In this document: positions 48,509 to 57,488 of the stretch, one piece after another
Position numbering within the stretch: position 1 is the first letter of the stretch
How the letters are laid out: each line of letters starts with the position of its first letter
Assembly (NCBI RefSeq): GCF_014203855.1
Contig: NZ_JACHJV010000001.1
Location: 1,612,001 to 1,676,000, forward strand
Length of the DNA: 64,000 nt
Origin: Kitasatospora kifunensis
GTDB taxonomy: Bacteria > Actinomycetota > Actinomycetes > Streptomycetales > Streptomycetaceae
Direction of reading: 5' to 3'
Notes under the pieces: model-generated
Database searches by the model: none
Seen by the model: the letters and a program-made list of their open reading frames with translations, nothing else
Told to the model about the DNA's origin: nothing
Program-made: the position numbers and the translations under genes

Positions 48509-48551
48509 ACGTCGGCCTTCAAGACCACAACCAGGTCTTGAAGGCCGACGT
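48509..48551 (-). terminator. Perfect 18-bp hairpin downstream of drmC
   Basis: Arms 48509-48526 and 48534-48551 are exact reverse complements with a 7-nt loop. It begins 47 bp beyond the drmC stop and just ahead of the transposase remnant, so it may be a terminator or an IS-end relic. Confidence 0.7.
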
Positions 48552-48598
48552 CACGCCAGGCCCTGGTGCAACCAACAGCATCCTGGACAGCGGTGCCG

Positions 48599-49366
48599 CT
48601 AACTCGTGGGAAGCGGCTGCAGGATCCCCAGCCGCATCAGCGCCAGGATGTGCTCAGCCGCGCGCTCGGGCGCCGTACCGCCGCGAATGACGATGCCGGC
48701 CTCAAGGTTGCGGCGCACTCCGGACTCCGTGAGGTTGGCGCTTCCCAGGAAGAGCACCTGGCGGTCGGCGACGGCCAGCTTGGCGTGTTGACGAGCAGAT
48801 GGATGGTCACGCCGATCCGGCGGCCAGTGCCAGAGCCGGACACCGGCCACGGACCTGAAGGCCGCGGCCGGCTCTGGCCCGTCCAGCAGCCGCCCCGCCC
48901 CCTCCAGCGTCTCGACCACGATGTGCACCTCCACCCCCCGGGCCGTCGCCTCGGACAGCGCCTGGAGCAGCGGACGGTACGGCCGGGCCGAGTAGCTCAT
49001 CGCGAGGAGCTCCGTCCGCGCCGCCCGCACGACCTCGGTCAGTACCCGGGCGGTCGACCGCCCCGGCACGCCGGGGGTGCTCGGGCCGCTCCACACGGTC
49101 CTGACCTCGGCCTCGCCGCTCCGGTCGCTCCAGGCCGCGCTGAACCCGCGCAGGTAGGCCGCCGCGACGGCACCGGACATCTCCTCGGCGTGGGCTGCCC
49201 GGTACAGCTCCCGTATCTGGCCGGAGGTGCGAGGGGAGGGGAACTCGCTGGCCGCGTACTCCGCACTGCGGCCCTGTTCGAGGAGCGCGGCCAGTGTTCG
49301 GGCCCGCTGCGGGCCGAGGGCCGCGACCGCCGAAGCGGCCGCGGCCTCGAAGCGCACGGTGCTCAC
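48599..49366 (-). CDS. drmC: DISARM phospholipase D-like protein DrmC
   Basis: A 255-residue PLD-superfamily protein. The HKD-type motif is HAKLAVADRQVLFLGSANLTESG near residues 190-212; the N-terminal half has AALGPQRARTLAALLEQG and TARVLTEVVRAARTELLAMSYSA (about 105-127), as in DrmC of DISARM anti-phage systems. Only one HKD motif is evident. The GTG start overlaps the drmB remnant stop by 4 bp (GTGA). The gene looks intact, but its partners drmA and most of drmB are missing. Confidence 0.83.
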   Translation of the reverse strand: MSTVRFEAAAASAVAALGPQRARTLAALLEQGRSAEYAASEFPSPRTSGQIRELYRAAHAEEMSGAVAAAYLRGFSAAWSDRSGEAEVRTVWSGPSTPGVPGRSTARVLTEVVRAARTELLAMSYSARPYRPLLQALSEATARGVEVHIVVETLEGAGRLLDGPEPAAAFRSVAGVRLWHWPPDRRDHPSARQHAKLAVADRQVLFLGSANLTESGVRRNLEAGIVIRGGTAPERAAEHILALMRLGILQPLPTS

Positions 49367-49685
49367 GCCAGCAGCTCGCCGGGCGTGAGGACCAGGTCGG
49401 GCTCGTCACCGAGCGGCACCAGGAAGCGGCGGTCCAGGAACCTGTTGCCGCGCTCGCAGGTCGTCTCCGAGACGAAGAGACAGATGTGACACGCGGCGCC
49501 GTGCAGGAAGTCGGCCGGCGCGTGCGGCAGGCGCTCCGCGCACAGCGGGTCGGAGGAGCAGTGCGCCGCGTTGCGCAGCGCCAGCCTGACGATGCGTTCG
49601 AACTGCGGCTCCTCGGCCAGCGAGACCAGCCCGCCCAGGGTGCCCTCCGAGTCGGGCACCGCCGTGTAGATCAGGATGCCGGTCC
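49363..49685 (-). pseudogene. drmB: drmB (DUF1998) C-terminal remnant
   Basis: About 107 codons of the C-terminus of DISARM protein DrmB: GILIYTAVPDSEGTLGGLVSL, then SDPLCAERLPH and the cysteine-rich GAACHICLFVSETTCERGNRFLD. Full DrmB is several hundred residues longer. Similarity stops abruptly near 49685, where the plus strand begins to encode the interior of a helicase; no start or ribosome binding site precedes it. DrmB binds DNA with DrmA, so the system should be inactive unless complemented. Confidence 0.75.
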
Positions 49686-51743
49686 TGGGAGAAGTTCACC
49701 GCGGCCACCCACACGGGCGCGCATCTGGAGAAGCTGACCAACCAGCGGGATCCGAGGCTCCGGACCATTCGGATCACGAGCTTCTGGCGCGGGGTGGTAC
49801 TCAAGGCCGACCAGGGCGACAGCTACCTCCTGCTGAAGGTCCTCCCCCACGACAAGGCCAACGACTGGGCGTGCAAGCACCGGGCCTCGGTCAACACCGC
49901 GACCCAGGGTGTCGAGATCCGCAACGACATCGCGCTGGAACGCGCTACCGAGTCACTGAAAGCCCTCGCTAGCGGAGAGTCCAGGCGGCTCTTCGCGCGT
50001 CACTCCGACAAGGTCCTGCGCCGCCTGGGCATCGATGAGGAGATCCTGCCGATCATCCGGCTACTGCCGGACGAAGCCCACCTGGAAGCCCTCCACCGGG
50101 TCCTCCCGGAACAGCAGTTCGACGTCCTGCTGGGCCTTGCCAGCGGGCTGGAACCCGACGAGATCGACCGCGAGATCGTCCAGGCCTACGCGCGGACCGC
50201 GGCGGGCGACGGCGATGCTCCGCCCGAGAGCGGACTGGTCTCGGCGATGGCACACGCGCGCGGCCGCGTCGCCCTGGTGTCCGGCCCCGAGGAGTTGCTG
50301 GAGATCCTTGAACGACCGTTCGACACGTGGCGGATCTTCCTGCATCCGGCCCAGCACCGGGTCGCCTACCGGGACTCGTACGGCGGACCGGTCCGCGTGA
50401 CGGGCGGTCCCGGCACCGGAAAGACGGTGGTGGCTCTGCACCGTGCCCACCATCTGGCCCATCGACTGCCCCCGGACGCTCCAGACGGGTCGGTGCTGCT
50501 CACCACCTACACCAGGGACCTCGCCGCGGAACTGGAACGCTGCCTGGCCCTGCTGATCACGGATGAGCGGATCCGGGCGAAGGTGCGGGTGGTCAACGTC
50601 GACGCATTGGCGAACGAGACACTGCGCCGCGCACGCGCTGGTGCACCGCTGAAGCTCGTCGTCGACCAGCGCGAGATCATCTCCCGCTGGGGACGGATCG
50701 CCCATCGGCTGGGCGTCGACTTCACCGACGTCTTCCTCGACCAGGAGTGGCGGCAGGTCGTGCTGGCACAGGCGATCACCGGACCCGAGCAGTACCTCAA
50801 GGCGGCCCGGACCGGCCGCGGCACAGCGCTCGGCCCGTTGAAGCGAGCCCAACTGTGGCGTGCGGTAGCGGCATTCGAGGAGCAGCTGCGGCAGTCCGGA
50901 GAGTGGACGTTCCTTCAGGTGTGCGCGCAGGCGGCGCGACAACTGGAGAGTCTGGAGAGCCGTCCGTTCCGGCACGTGGTGGTCGACGAGGCCCAGGACC
51001 TGCACCCCGCGCAGTGGCGGTTCCTCCGTGCTCTGGTCGCCCCCGGGCCGGACGACCTGTTCCTCGCCGGCGACACGCACCAGCGCATCTACGGCAACAA
51101 GGTCTCGCTGCGCTCGCTCGGGATCCAGGTAGCCGGGCGGTCCTCACGGCTGCGGATCAACTACCGCACCACACACGAGATCCTGACCTGGTCCGCTTCC
51201 CTGCTCACCGGCGAGCGACCGGACGACATGGACGGTGGGGAGGAGTCACTCGCCGGCTACCACTCGACGCTGCACGGATCGCACCCCGACGTGCGGGGTT
51301 ACCCCGCCAGGGGCGAGGAGATCCAGGCGCTCGTTGCCCGGATCTCGGAGTGGATCACGTCAGGTGTCAGTCCGGAGGACATCGGTGTGGCCGTGCGGTT
51401 CGTCCAACTGGGCCGCGACATCGCCCAGGCACTGGAGCAGACCGGGACTCAGGTCTGTCTGCTCGGCACCGGACCCTTGGGACCGGGTGTGCGGATCGGG
51501 AGCATGCACCGGATGAAGGGACTGGAGTTCCGCTGCGTCGCCGTGGCAGGCGTGAACGACGGAGTGGTGCCCATGCGAGGCGCCCTCACCCCAGTGGATT
51601 CGGACCTACAACAGCACCAGGAGGACCTGAACGGAGAGCTGAACCTGCTCTTCGTCGCATGTACGCGGGCGAGGGAGGTCCTGCGCGTCTCATGGCACGG
51701 AACGCCGAGCATCTTCCTCAAACCGGCCGTCTCGGGGCGATAG
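49686..51743 (+). pseudogene. UvrD/Rep-type helicase lacking its N-terminus
   Basis: From 49686 the frame encodes WEKFTAATHTGAHLEKL...RTIRI..FWRGVVL, the segment that normally lies about 40-50 residues into this helicase family; nothing upstream supplies a start. The first possible start is a GTG at 49794 without a ribosome binding site, giving 649 residues. The ATPase core is intact: Walker A GGPGTGKT near residue 203 (from 49794), VVDEAQDLHPAQW near 396, LRINYRTTHEI near 450, GSMHRMKGLEF near 568 and LLFVACTRAREVLRVS near 622. A truncated, possibly unexpressed helicase. Confidence 0.8.
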
Positions 51744-51756
51744 CCGGTCGCGCTGG

Positions 51757-52389
51757 TCAGTGGAGGGTGATCGGGCCGTCCGGCAGGTCGACGGGGTTGG
51801 TGCACGCGAGTGGCTTCGCGGCCGCCCGGCGGGCGAACGCCACCACCAGTTCGGCGGTCGTCGCACCACCGGGGCCCTGGTACGACTTGTCTCCTGAGTC
51901 CGTGAGGCTGAGGGTCGCCAGGTAGTACCGGGTACGCTCGGTGCCATCGGCCGGCGACTTCGTGACGCACGTGAAGCGCACCACGCCCACGTGGGCGTCA
52001 GCCTCGCCCTCCGGGAACGACAGGAAGTCCCGCGGCGCCTGCCCGTACTCTTCGTGGACGCGCTCGGGATCGGTGGCCCAGCCGGCTGCGGTGACGGTCA
52101 GGGTGCGCCGACCCGCCCCCTGCACCGAGCAGGAGAGAGTCAGCGGGTCCGTCGACTGGGCCTGGATGGACTGCGAGTGCACCGACACCGTTCGGGCGGC
52201 GCCCAGCGTCGCACCGAAGCGCGGGTCATCGAGCAGGCCTTGGCACTCGCCGTGCGAGAGGCTCACAGCCGGCGGCCGGGTCTCGTCGGCGTCGAGGTAC
52301 TGGTGCCAGCCGAACAGGCCGCCGCCGAGTATCAGCGGCACAGCGGCCACCGCCCCCGCACGGCGCACTCCGCTCCAGCGGACGGTCAT
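51757..52389 (-). CDS. Membrane-anchored or exported protein of unknown function (ESX-like cluster)
   Basis: 210 residues: a short basic N-terminus, one hydrophobic helix (about 11-28), then an extracytoplasmic domain with cysteines in GECQGLL, LSCSVQG, RFTCVTK and LACTNP. Start ATG 52389, whose ATGA overlaps the upstream stop, so the two genes are coupled. Sequence and layout parallel the upstream neighbour, suggesting a related pair. No family recognised. Confidence 0.7.
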   Translation of the reverse strand: MTVRWSGVRRAGAVAAVPLILGGGLFGWHQYLDADETRPPAVSLSHGECQGLLDDPRFGATLGAARTVSVHSQSIQAQSTDPLTLSCSVQGAGRRTLTVTAAGWATDPERVHEEYGQAPRDFLSFPEGEADAHVGVVRFTCVTKSPADGTERTRYYLATLSLTDSGDKSYQGPGGATTAELVVAFARRAAAKPLACTNPVDLPDGPITLH

Positions 52390-52937
52390 CCGCACACCCC
52401 ATTCTTCTGTTCGGGCAGGACAGCGGCAGCGATGGCCTCGAAGTCGGCCCGGCCACCGTCTGGTTGAGCCGTCCGAGCCGCCTCGCCGGCCGTGACCTCA
52501 AGCTCCACGTGCCCGTTGCTGACCAGGCAGTAGTCCGCGACGGCGGCTCCCCGGGCCCAGGCCGCCGAGAGCGTACCCACACCGAAGCTCTGCGTACCAC
52601 TCTGCTGCGCCGCTGAGGTGGGAAGCGTCGGTTCGCCGTCGTGCTGTCCGGCGCTGATGACCAGTGCCGTACGGCCGTCCACCCGGATCGTGCAGGAGCG
52701 CGAGACGGAGTCGGGAGCCCGGACGGCCCCGTAGTCCTCCAGCTGCTGCCCACCTGCGGGCAGCAGCCGACCCAGGGGCGTGTCGTGCCCGGTGGGCAGA
52801 CCGCACAGGGTCGCAGCCCGCCCCGATCGCTCATCGGCTTGGTGGGCGTGCCAGTCCAGGTACCCGCCGACCCCGCTCGCCGCAATCGCCACCACCAGTC
52901 CGCCGAGCAGCAAGCCCGCTTCGCGTCGCCTCACCAT
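52386..52937 (-). CDS. Membrane-anchored protein of unknown function (ESX-like cluster)
   Basis: 183 residues: MVRRREAG, a hydrophobic helix (about 8-27), then an outer domain with LCGLPTGHD, RSCTIRVDG, YCLVSNGHV and a C-terminal KNGVCG, giving four cysteines. I prefer ATG 52937 because GGAGG lies eight bases upstream; a longer start overlaps the large ESX-like gene. It is coupled to the next gene by ATGA. It may be a chaperone or immunity partner of the 759-residue protein upstream, but this is only context. Confidence 0.7.
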   Translation of the reverse strand: MVRRREAGLLLGGLVVAIAASGVGGYLDWHAHQADERSGRAATLCGLPTGHDTPLGRLLPAGGQQLEDYGAVRAPDSVSRSCTIRVDGRTALVISAGQHDGEPTLPTSAAQQSGTQSFGVGTLSAAWARGAAVADYCLVSNGHVELEVTAGEAARTAQPDGGRADFEAIAAAVLPEQKNGVCG

Positions 52938-52941
52938 CTGC

Positions 52942-55221
52942 TCAGCCTCCATTGGCGGTCCTGTTCGCACCGCCGCCGACCGCTTCACCCGCAGCCGCCT
53001 GGTGGCCGACCAAAGCAGCGAGCTGCTCGACCTGACTGTTGGCCAGACCGGTGCCTACGGCGGCGTCCCTGACCGCCTGGGCCGCGCTGATCGCGTCGGC
53101 GTTGCGCCCCGCGTCCGACAGCTGGCCGGCTTGTTCCTGAGCCAGTGCGATGGTGTCCTGTTGGGCGTTGCCCACGACGCTCTGCAGGATCTGGTCGACG
53201 ATGAAGTCCGAGCCTGCGGACACCCCCGGGGTCTCTCCTGCCAGCGCGCCGATCGTGGCACTGAACGTGGTCTTGACCCACCAGGAGCCCTGCTGCACCC
53301 CCTGGTTGTAGGCCTGGTCCGAGGCTTCGTGCGCTTTGAAGACAGCGTCCGCCCGGGCCTGGTTGAGGACACCGGCCACCATGCCCCCTGACGCGGCCGC
53401 GTTCTCCGCCGGGATGGCGAGCTTCGCGGTGTCCGTCTCCCCGCCCGCGAAGGCGCCGTGGATCAGCGCGGTGGTGTACGCCTGCTGGGCGTTGATGACA
53501 CTCCCGTACGCCTGCGGGTCCCTCCCCAGGACGTTGAGGACGGCTCGGACATCGGGGGTCTGAAGGTTCGCCGGCGTCCCGTTGACCGGCAGAGTCTGAT
53601 CCCACGGGGACATCGCGCGCTGGACATCGCCCATGTAGTCGGCGGTCATGTGCCCAAGACTCGGCCTGAGTGCAGCCAGTGGCGCGTTCGGCCCGGTGAT
53701 CCGGGCCAGGCTGCCGCCCGTGTTCTCGCCGAACTCGGTCATCACCTTGTTCATGACGTCCGCCTGCCCCGGGGTGTGCTGGGCCGACTGAGCGGGCGCG
53801 GCATCGTACGGCTGGCCACTGGTCGCCGCCTCCAACGCGTGGCCGAGGGCGGTGGGCCCGCTCGCGAGGCCCTTCGCCATCAGGTCGCCCTGCTGGGAGA
53901 GGGTGTCGGTGGTGAACTCCTTGTCGTGGGCCAGGTAGTGCAGATAGTCCGGGGGGTTCGGTGTGCCGTTCGGATTGACGGTGCCGTCGGCGTTGTAGGC
54001 GGTCGGCTTGTTCTCGAAGAAGGAGGTGGCCGCCTCCGGGCTGTGGCCCAGCGCCTCCAGAACACCCGTCACCGGATCGATGCCGGCCCCGCCGTCCAGC
54101 CCCAGGATGTTGAAGCCTCGCCGCTCAGGGTTGCTGGTCAGTCCGGGACTGGGCCAGTCGATCTTGTGACTGGCGTCGAGCTGAACGATGTGCTCGGCGA
54201 TCGGGTCGAGGAAGTGGGGGTCATAGTCACCGGTGCGCAGAATCCCGGAGAGCACCTGGTAGCCGTACGGCACATACGGGCGGTAGATCATCTGCGACGG
54301 CAGGTCCCACAGCGGCTGGGCTCCTGCCTTGCGCAGGTCCGCCTCCCACTGGTCGGACAGGTGCGGCTGGTTGGTGGTGCGGGTGGCGGTGGCCAGAGCA
54401 GTGCCGAGGTTCTTCTGCATTTCCTGGTACTGCGCCCAGCGGGCGTCGCTGGCGCTCGTGACGCTGTCCTCGTCGTCCACCATGCTGTTCCAGGACGTCA
54501 GGAGGCCCTTGGGTCCGAGATTTTCGTAGAACTTGGTCGAGAACACCGGATCACCACCGTACGCGTGCAACAGGTTGTTGAGCTCAAGGAGTTCGGTGTC
54601 CGACAGCTTGTTGCCCTTGGCAGCGAGCTGCGCCGCACGCCGGGCATCCGCCGCCGGGCCGGCACCGATGGCCTGGGCGTTGAAGGAGCCGTCCTTGTCG
54701 GAGGAGACGTCGGAGCGCAGGGCGAAACAGGCTCGCTGGTCCGCGTCGGTGGCAGCCTGGACGGCGCTGTCGATCCGGGTGCGAATATCGTCGGCTTTGG
54801 GGCCGTACCGGTCGTCGTAGTCTTGCGCCGCCTGCGGATCGCGCCGAGTCGCATGGTCTGCCGGGGGCCAGCTGACGGTGCCGTCGGAACTGACGGTGAG
54901 TCCGGCGCTCTTGGCGTCCGCGAGCGCAGCGTCGATCTTGGTCTTGGCGTCCTGGATCGCGCCGGCCGCCTCCCGCAGCACGGACGCGATCGCACCGGCC
55001 TCGGTCGCCGCAGCAGCGAGCTGATCGTTGCCGCGGCTCAGCGCAGGCTTGGCCTGGTCGGCAGCCTTGCCGGACCAGCCGGAGCCGTTGACCTTGGCGA
55101 CAACGACGCTGTTCCACTCGGCGTCCATCGCCGTGAGCTTGGTGACGATCTGGTCCCAGGCATCGGCGGCCCCGGTGAGCACGTCCGCCTTGGCGTTGGT
55201 CAGATCATAGAAGTCGACCAT
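52942..55221 (-). CDS. Large protein with WXG100-like N-terminal domain (DUF6571-like)
   Basis: 759 residues with no signal peptide. The first 100 form a helical WXG-like hairpin (DAWDQIVTKLTAMDAEWNSVV, NGSGWSGKAADQAKPAL), as in ESX/type VII-associated proteins. Residues about 120-640 are helical and include GFNILGLDGGAGIDPVTGVLEALGHSPEAATSFF near 365-395. This matches my memory of a Streptomyces family (DUF6571). The C-terminal 120 residues are Ala/Gln-rich, without a recognisable toxin domain. It follows the small WXG-like gene by 10 bp and precedes two membrane proteins, suggesting one operon. Confidence 0.72.
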   Translation of the reverse strand: MVDFYDLTNAKADVLTGAADAWDQIVTKLTAMDAEWNSVVVAKVNGSGWSGKAADQAKPALSRGNDQLAAAATEAGAIASVLREAAGAIQDAKTKIDAALADAKSAGLTVSSDGTVSWPPADHATRRDPQAAQDYDDRYGPKADDIRTRIDSAVQAATDADQRACFALRSDVSSDKDGSFNAQAIGAGPAADARRAAQLAAKGNKLSDTELLELNNLLHAYGGDPVFSTKFYENLGPKGLLTSWNSMVDDEDSVTSASDARWAQYQEMQKNLGTALATATRTTNQPHLSDQWEADLRKAGAQPLWDLPSQMIYRPYVPYGYQVLSGILRTGDYDPHFLDPIAEHIVQLDASHKIDWPSPGLTSNPERRGFNILGLDGGAGIDPVTGVLEALGHSPEAATSFFENKPTAYNADGTVNPNGTPNPPDYLHYLAHDKEFTTDTLSQQGDLMAKGLASGPTALGHALEAATSGQPYDAAPAQSAQHTPGQADVMNKVMTEFGENTGGSLARITGPNAPLAALRPSLGHMTADYMGDVQRAMSPWDQTLPVNGTPANLQTPDVRAVLNVLGRDPQAYGSVINAQQAYTTALIHGAFAGGETDTAKLAIPAENAAASGGMVAGVLNQARADAVFKAHEASDQAYNQGVQQGSWWVKTTFSATIGALAGETPGVSAGSDFIVDQILQSVVGNAQQDTIALAQEQAGQLSDAGRNADAISAAQAVRDAAVGTGLANSQVEQLAALVGHQAAAGEAVGGGANRTANGG

Positions 55222-55231
55222 GATGTCCCCC

Positions 55232-55660
55232 TCAGCCCTGGAGCCCGTTGGCGGCAGCGCTCTCGGCAGCGCGATAGTTCTGCGCGGTCGTCCTCAGATT
55301 CTGGGCAAGCCCACCAATGACCTTATTGAGGGCCAGGATCTGCTGATCCCAGGTGGTCGACGCATCCTTGCACGCGGCGCCCAGACCGAAACCGCTGAGG
55401 CCGCCGGAGACCGCCGCCATCTTGTCGTCCGCGCTCTGGCACTCCCCGCCCAGGCGGCAGTTGATCTGCTCGGCATCGGCAGCAGCGGCATCGAGCGCGG
55501 CCGGGTCAACGGAGTAGCCACCACCGCCGTTGTTCGCGTCCGCTGACTGGATCTGGGTCCGGGCCGCGCCCTGGCCCTGCGCCTGGGCGGTCAGTTTGCC
55601 GTCAGAGCCATAAGCCCACGGGTTCATCATGCGGTCGAACTCCGACGCACGATCGGACAT
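55232..55660 (-). CDS. Small ESX/WXG-associated protein
   Basis: 142 residues. The C-terminal 90 are helical with a predicted hairpin (DAAAADAEQINCRLGGEC, STTWDQQILALNKVIGGLAQNLRTTAQNYRAAE). The last segment TAQNYRAAE fits the YxxxE-like export signature of type VII substrates. Two Cys at about 67 and 73. Start ATG. First gene of the four-gene operon; no EccC ATPase or other secretion-machine gene is nearby. Confidence 0.72.
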   Translation of the reverse strand: MSDRASEFDRMMNPWAYGSDGKLTAQAQGQGAARTQIQSADANNGGGGYSVDPAALDAAAADAEQINCRLGGECQSADDKMAAVSGGLSGFGLGAACKDASTTWDQQILALNKVIGGLAQNLRTTAQNYRAAESAAANGLQG

Positions 55661-55969
55661 CCTGCAGCTCCCCCTCGACGCGGGGATGGCCCCGCCCTCA
55701 CAGTTAATTCAGTCAACCCCTTGATCCTACTTACAGTGATCATACTTGCACGCGCTGGAGTGTCACACGTCACCCAGCTGCCGTCGCCGGTGCAGATCCA
55801 CACGGAGCCCGGCTCCGTGCAATGGGCCGGGCATCAGCGCCTGCACACCGCGTACACGGGGTGGCGGGAGGACCAGCCCCGCAGGCACCCGCCCCGCATC
55901 TCCAGAGTAGAAGCAGGTCAAGACCATCCAGCTCCAGCAGCACAGATGCCCACTCCACGTTGGCGAATA

Positions 55970-55990
55970 GTTCAAGTCCCCCTCGGACAC
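55970..55990 (+). repeat. Putative attR: copy of tRNA-Leu 3' end
   Basis: 21 bp identical to 32296-32317 except for one missing C; similarity does not extend left of it, as expected for a crossover inside the tRNA T-arm. Confidence 0.78.
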
Positions 55991-56180
55991 CGACTGATAC
56001 CCCACGGGGATCATCCAAGTGCTGGTTGGGATTCATCTCAACCAGCACTTTCTGCTTTCCGGAGTCGGACGTGAGCACCAGACCCAACTGCTGGTAGAAG
56101 TCGACGCGTTCAGTCGGCTCGGTGCGGATGAGGATGGTGACGAGGTCGCTGTTGGTTCGGACGAGTGCGGCGATGTCGTC
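55985..56180 (-). pseudogene. Recombinase C-terminal remnant
   Basis: On the minus strand one frame reads DDIAALVRTNSDLVTILIRT, ERVDFYQQLGLVLTSDSGKQKVLVEM and ends in RGVSVGVRGG across the tRNA copy. This resembles the C-terminus of actinobacterial site-specific recombinases (D..DKAEIYRQLGLTLTY..., RVGG). No catalytic domain adjoins it and no start was found, so it is a relic. Confidence 0.5.
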
Positions 56181-56477
56181 GCATGTGGGCTGGGCTGGGC
56201 TCGGCGCGAGGGCTGCGCGGTGCGGAGTTCGGCCGGGATGAGACCGACGCTGCGGTAGCCGGGTGGCAGGGGCGACTTGAGGCAGGCCCCCTGGTGTGTG
56301 CGTTGCACGGAACTCGCCACCGCTGTCTGGGATTTCTGCCTCCCGTGGGCTCGGCCTCGGTATCGTGACCGCGGTCGGCGTTACGGCAGTGGCGCTCTGT
56401 GCCGACGGGATCGGTGTCCGGCATCGATTCACGGTCGCTGCGATCGGAAACGGTGAACCAGCCTTGGAGATGCGCTC

Positions 56478-57488
56478 ATGAGCTTCCAGATCCAACCGTT
56501 CGATGCGGAGACGGCTTCCGACCGCGAACTCTCCGAATACCATCGCGTCCGGGTCGCAGCCATGCGGCGCGACTTCCCCGAAGACCCACCGGTCACCTAT
56601 GAGGCTGCGATCGGCCGGTTGCGTACGCCGTGGCCAAGTGATGGGGAGTGCCGGTACTGGGCTGCCTACGTGGATGGTGTTCTGGTCGGGCTGGGCAAGC
56701 TCTCGTTGGAGGGGGACGAGAACAGCGGGATCGCGCAGGCCGAGGTGACGGTGCATCCTGACGTCCGGCGTCAGGGGATAGGTACCGCGCTGCTGCGGGC
56801 GCTCGTGCCCGCGGTGCGGGATTCGGGGCGGCCGACGGTGAACGGCACCGCGATGAAGTCCGGCTCGCCCGGCGCCGTTTGGGCGGATGGGCTCGGCTTT
56901 CGGGTGGTGAACCGCACGGTGATCCAGGAGCTGGTCGTCGACGGGACGAAGCCGGAGCTGTGGGAGGTGCCGGTGCCCGAGGGATACCGCCTGACCAGCT
57001 GGGTCGGTTCGACGCCGCAGGAGCTGATCGAGTCGTACGCGGTCGCCCGGGAGGCGGTGCAGGACGCGCCGTTGGGCGAGTCCAGTGTTCGGCTCGCCCG
57101 GTGGGACCCGCAGCGGATCCGCAGGGAGGAGCGGGCGCTGGCCGAGCAGGGTGCCGAGGAGCGGGTGGTGGTCACGATCCACCAGGCGAGTGGCGAGGTC
57201 GTCGGCGTCACCGGGATCCTGACCTACGCCTACCGTCCGGAGACCTGCTACCAGCACGACACCTCTGTGGTGGCGACGCATCGCGGTCGCGGCCTCGGTC
57301 GGGCGATGAAGGCGGCGATGATGCGCGAGCTCGTCGTGGAGCGGCCGCAGGTGCGGCGGATCGTGACGAGCACCAACGCCGACAACGTCCACATGATCGC
57401 GGTGAACGACGCGATCGGGTACCACGTCCTGCGCCGCCTGATCTGGGTGGAGACAACCGCTAGCGCGCTGGCCGAGACGCTGCGCTGA
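56478..57488 (+). CDS. Two-domain GNAT N-acetyltransferase
   Basis: A 336-residue protein with two GNAT folds. The first has VHPDVRRQGIGTALLRAL near residue 94 (acetyl-CoA loop RRQGIG), the second VVATHRGRGLGRAMKAAMM near 268 (HRGRGLG) and TSTNADNVHMIAVNDAIGY near 296. The second domain, with its N-terminal YRPETCYQHDT, resembles mycothiol-synthase/Eis-like architectures, but the substrate is unknown. ATG start with GGAG upstream. First host-like gene to the right of the island. Confidence 0.88.
   Translation: MSFQIQPFDAETASDRELSEYHRVRVAAMRRDFPEDPPVTYEAAIGRLRTPWPSDGECRYWAAYVDGVLVGLGKLSLEGDENSGIAQAEVTVHPDVRRQGIGTALLRALVPAVRDSGRPTVNGTAMKSGSPGAVWADGLGFRVVNRTVIQELVVDGTKPELWEVPVPEGYRLTSWVGSTPQELIESYAVAREAVQDAPLGESSVRLARWDPQRIRREERALAEQGAEERVVVTIHQASGEVVGVTGILTYAYRPETCYQHDTSVVATHRGRGLGRAMKAAMMRELVVERPQVRRIVTSTNADNVHMIAVNDAIGYHVLRRLIWVETTASALAETLR

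Larger units (their letters stand above)
32318..55990. mobile_element. Inferred tRNA-integrated genomic island, about 23.7 kb
   Basis: Bounded on the left by the intact tRNA-Leu gene and on the right by a copy of its 3' end. The contents are accessory: PIWI-RE/methylase/kinase genes, DISARM remnants, a transposase remnant and ESX-like genes. No integrase, excisionase or transfer gene is intact; a recombinase C-terminal fragment lies just outside the right repeat. It is therefore likely immobile or mobilised in trans, and may be a composite of several insertions. Confidence 0.7.
55661..56477. other. Gene-free region spanning the right island boundary
   Basis: 817 bp. It holds the promoter side of the ESX-like operon, the tRNA-Leu 3'-end copy at 55970-55990, a recombinase C-terminal fragment at 55985-56180, and about 300 bp before the GNAT gene in which I see no supported gene. 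Confidence 0.6.

Noticed and set aside
32318..55990. An intact integrase or excisionase for the island
   Set aside because: All large frames were inspected; none has tyrosine- or serine-recombinase catalytic motifs.
55770..57425. A long minus-strand frame over the GNAT gene and island edge
   Set aside because: Only the short segment at 55985-56180 shows recombinase-like sequence; the rest is antisense to the GNAT gene.
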